Assembly (NCBI GenBank): GCA_965153455.1
Contig: OZ234494.1
Coordinates: 6,448,001 to 6,512,000 of the forward strand
DNA from: Sphagnum compactum
Taxonomy: Eukaryota; Bryophyta; Sphagnopsida; Sphagnales
DNA: 64,000 bases
Direction: 5' to 3'
Each line of letters starts with the position of its first letter. Position 1 is the stretch's first letter. Positions 60,840 through 64,000 of this stretch are shown in pieces. The position numbers and the translations under genes are program-made. The notes under the pieces were generated by a model. It saw only the letters and a list, made by a program, of their open reading frames with translations. It was not told the DNA's origin and did not search any database.

Positions 60840-63800
60840 AAATGGAAAAGAAGGCCCCCATTATAATTGCCCAAAAGAAAACATATTTGAGGTCACACAA
60901 ACACAACCCTCCCAAAAAAAAAGAAGGGTATATTGACAAGCAAGCAAGTAGCTGAACTCCATCCATAATGGTTCTCCCTTTTAAATGACATCCTTGTACA
61001 AGGATGATATAAATATTCATCCATTCCACTTGTTGCTTGGTTAACTTGACTAGTATCATTTCCTATCTCTTGTGATAATCATGCCCTTCTTTGGAGGGGA
61101 TGAGAGTAGTAATCTTAAAGTTAGAAATATTTTAAATATGTGAATGGATTTTATTCTATATATATTTTGGGGGGGGAGGGGAGGTGCCTGTCATCAACTG
61201 AGTAGAACCCTATTATGCAGATACCTATTGTTGTAGTTTTGCTTTTAATTTTCTTGATCTTTTCTTTCTCTGGGTTATTTTATTAAGAAGGGAGTGTTAA
61301 AATATTAGTAACCATTTTTTGGAAAGGAAAAAGCAAGTTAGTTCACTAGCCCACCAAGCATTTAAAAAAACTTTTGGAATCATGACTAGTAGGGACAACA
61401 ACACACAGAGTTATTAAATACTTGCTCAATTCCCAAGGAGAACACACACACTTTCTCCTTCTGGTGCTCTTTTCCACATGCAAGATCCATTAAGCCATTC
61501 AAGTAGGATCCTCAAAGTCACTGCACATCATAAAAACAAGTATATCAATATAGACATATGCACATATATGTATATATATATATATATATATACACACAAG
61601 TATGTATTCTACATACTGTATATATACATGTATGTACATACAGGATTAGAGAAATGTCAGTGGTTACAATGCAGGTAGTAAGTAGGTGAAGCACTTTGGT
61701 GGGTACTAGATAGGTAGACTATGTATGTGCATGGTTAGTACATATGGCTAGCTAGCCATCGTGGTTAGCTATCAGACAAGAATACGAATAAAGAAAAAGG
61801 TGATTCTTTTTCACACCACCGTCCATCATCATGCATGGTGCTCTCTGGTGAGTGTTGGGTTCACTTTGGCCACCACATATATGTGGTTAGATGCATATGA
61901 ATGGTTAGTACATACCTAATCGGCATTAACCATGTAATAGGGTTAATGATGGTTAGCCTGGTGGTTAGCTATGGAACATGAAACACTATGGAAAAAAGTG
62001 TTTCTTGTCCACATGATTCCATCCATCCTGCATGGATGGATGCTCTTGTGGGCGTTTGTTGGTTTGCTCAACCCGGGCCATATGTATCCATCAATCATGC
62101 ATTTTGAGGGCAAGTTCCTCTCAAACGTCATGTCCCTTAGACTTGAAGCTTTAGTTTTACAAATGAATCAAATTGTTTATACTTGTTACACTTGCTTGGT
62201 GCTTCACACCCATCTAATCCCATGCAGACCAGGAGCCATTTGGCTGAATGTTCAGGGATTTTGCTTGACAAGATTAGAATCTGTTCCATGAGCTGGTGGT
62301 GTATACGGTGTTTACCATGGGATCACCCTTTGTACGTATCAAATTATGTAGCATTATTTTTTTTCGGGTTTTCACTGTCTCACAAATGATCATAACATGT
62401 GTGCATTATATATATAGTATAACGAGAAGTTGAGTATGATTGTGGGCTAGGAAAAGTTGCAAGTTGGTTTGAACATGTTTTTGTTGAAAGAGTTTGCAAT
62501 GGCATTTAATGATATAGCTAATTTCACATTGGATATTGAGCAAGAACAACACACAGCCTCCTCCTCCTCCTCGGTGACATTGGTTACAACTTACAACTCG
62601 TATCATTACAACGGAAACAGATTATTAAAACAAATTACGTGAATAAATCAGATTGAGCATTTTGAATGTCTAGACCTCTTAGTTATGACAGTTGTGTGGC
62701 GTCACTTCAGCTACCCAAGAAAGAGAAGATGCATAATAATTTTTTTAAAAGGTCAGGACTCAGAACATAACATGGTTGTCTACGCATGGGCTGATTGCCT
62801 CACTTGTCACTGGCTCATACATAGTAATACATGAGACAAAATATCGACAAAATTCCAACTTCCAACAACAAATTATTATATAGCTTAGTAAAAGCAAGAA
62901 AACCGACCATGCCAAGTAAAATATGCCACACATCGAAGATAAGCTAGAGCTTACAGATAACATTCATTTGTCAGATTGACATAAGCACATGGGATTTGGA
63001 AGTTTTTGCAAGACTCGGTCATTCATTCATTCATTCATTCATTCATTTTAGTGGGGTTGGATTATTAAAAAAGGCAACCAAAAAAATAAAAGGTGGAGCA
63101 AAACTCAACCTCTTTGTGGGATCAAAAGGGTTATAAAAACAAGTTGACCACAAACTGCTCAAGTTAAAGGGGGTTTAGTTGGGGTTCTGGATTAAGTTCT
63201 GGAACCTTCAACAGAAAAGGGTGGCGAAAGCAAAGGAACAAATTAATTACTGGATAGGTGTACAAAGGCTGGGTTGTGCAAGCAAAAGATTACCACCCTT
63301 GTGAGGATCCGTGTAAAATCTGCTGATCAAACTGTAGGGGGGAAAAGAACCTTTTGCTCTAGAAGAAGTGCACCAAGTTTTTGCTTAAGTGTAATATTTT
63401 TTTCTCTGAAGGTTTTATTCACATGAGCAAAGTACTTTTGACTCGGCAAATTGCTTCTGTGTTCTTGTTTGCAACGTGGATGGTAGAGTTTGAACAAAAC
63501 ATCTTGAACCCCACCCGCACCTCACCTGTGCCTCCCTCCACCCCTTACGAGGATGTGAAGCTTGATCCCATTAGCGAGCCGACTTTTTCGCACTTCTACT
63601 TTCTTACTTGTTTTCCATGCTCATCATAGATTATAATACAACTTGAAACCCAAAAAAAACCCTAAACTTGGTTGGTCACATGATGCCATTCCCAACCAAT
63701 TGATGGGCTCAATGAAGGGTCCACACATGATGCCATGTCGGGCCACTAGTCGGGTTTTACCTTGTGACGCAGTTTCTTTATTTCAATCAAAGAATTCCAT

Positions 63801-64000
63801 GCAAAAGGAGTAAATAAGGAAGTGAGAGGAAAAGTAGTGACTTCAGAGTTCCAAAGATTCTTAAATTTCTTTTAGTTTGGGATTTGATTTTTTAAATGCC
63901 ACAAGAAGTTCACCAATTTGAAAGAGCTTTTGTCTTCTAGAAACACAGAAGTGGGTCTAATGTAAACAGAGCTGCTTGGCTTGAAAATCCCCCCCCTCAA
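60840..64000. other. AT-rich intergenic DNA, no gene recognised
   Basis: It contains a (TA)n run at about 61566-61591 and a (ttca)n run at about 63023-63047. Frames are short and motif-free. Part near 60.8-61.5 kb may hold upstream control sequence of the MIR166 locus. Confidence 0.4.
61728..62092. repeat. Diverged tandem duplication of about 180 bp
   Basis: Two segments (about 61728-61885 and 61899-62092) share, in order: atggttagtacata, gtggttagctat, ttcttttt/tttcttgtcc, ccatccat/ccatcat, tgcatggt/tgcatgga, tggtgagtgttgggttcact or a variant of it, and catatatgtgg/catatgtatcc. Both contain CATGCATGG (RY-type) motifs. Confidence 0.6.

Noticed and set aside
1-64000. tRNA, rRNA and LTR retrotransposon features
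   Set aside because: I looked for B-box-like GGTTCGAATCC words, rRNA-like blocks and paired long direct repeats with TG...CA ends and saw none. A tRNAscan-SE or LTR search could still find weak cases.

Overview
The window is nuclear DNA of a land plant. The evidence is GT-AG introns throughout, a canonical MIR166 hairpin, plant-type HAKAI and class 3 lipase genes, (CCCTAAA)n telo-boxes near gene starts, and abundant AT-rich intergenic DNA with many short tandem repeats. One gene (18.0-25.8 kb) encodes a two-domain cyclic-nucleotide-binding protein resembling animal CNBD2, a sperm protein. By inference the plant makes flagellated sperm, so a moss, other bryophyte, lycophyte, fern or similar lineage is likelier than a flowering plant. 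I cannot name the species. No bacterial, organellar, rRNA or CRISPR features were seen.

Layout. 1-3.1 kb: AT-rich DNA with a 60-67 bp tandem repeat and a G-poor, telomere-like stretch. 3.13-8.44 kb: two head-to-tail Helitron-like elements. The larger carries fragments of several host genes: part of an alpha/beta hydrolase gene, a duplicated adenylate-kinase P-loop exon, an unrecognised exon, and a decayed repeat-rich reading frame that may be a Rep/helicase remnant. 9.8-11.7 kb, minus strand: a small four-exon gene for an acidic disordered protein. 12.8-13.7 kb: degenerate minisatellite. 18.0-25.8 kb, plus: the 16-exon CNBD2-like gene. 27.0-29.6 kb, plus: HAKAI, a RING/C2H2 E3 ligase-like subunit of the m6A writer complex. 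35.4-37.3 kb, plus: an intact four-exon alpha/beta hydrolase, closely related to the fragment in the Helitron. 38.1-38.5 kb: an array of 47-48 bp repeats. 39.8-42.9 kb, plus: a class 3 (diacylglycerol-lipase-like) lipase with a GC-AG intron. 43-57 kb: mostly AT-rich intergenic DNA with one probable MITE and several arrays. 57.5-60.8 kb, minus: a MIR166 locus with a TATA-box. 60.8-64 kb: intergenic.

The genes do not form an operon or obvious pathway. The clearest link is between the hydrolase gene at 35-37 kb and its broken copy, introns included, in the Helitron at 4-6 kb. Exon boundaries were placed by hand from splice consensus and reading phase. For the CNBD2-like, HAKAI and hydrolase genes every junction keeps frame, which is strong internal support.
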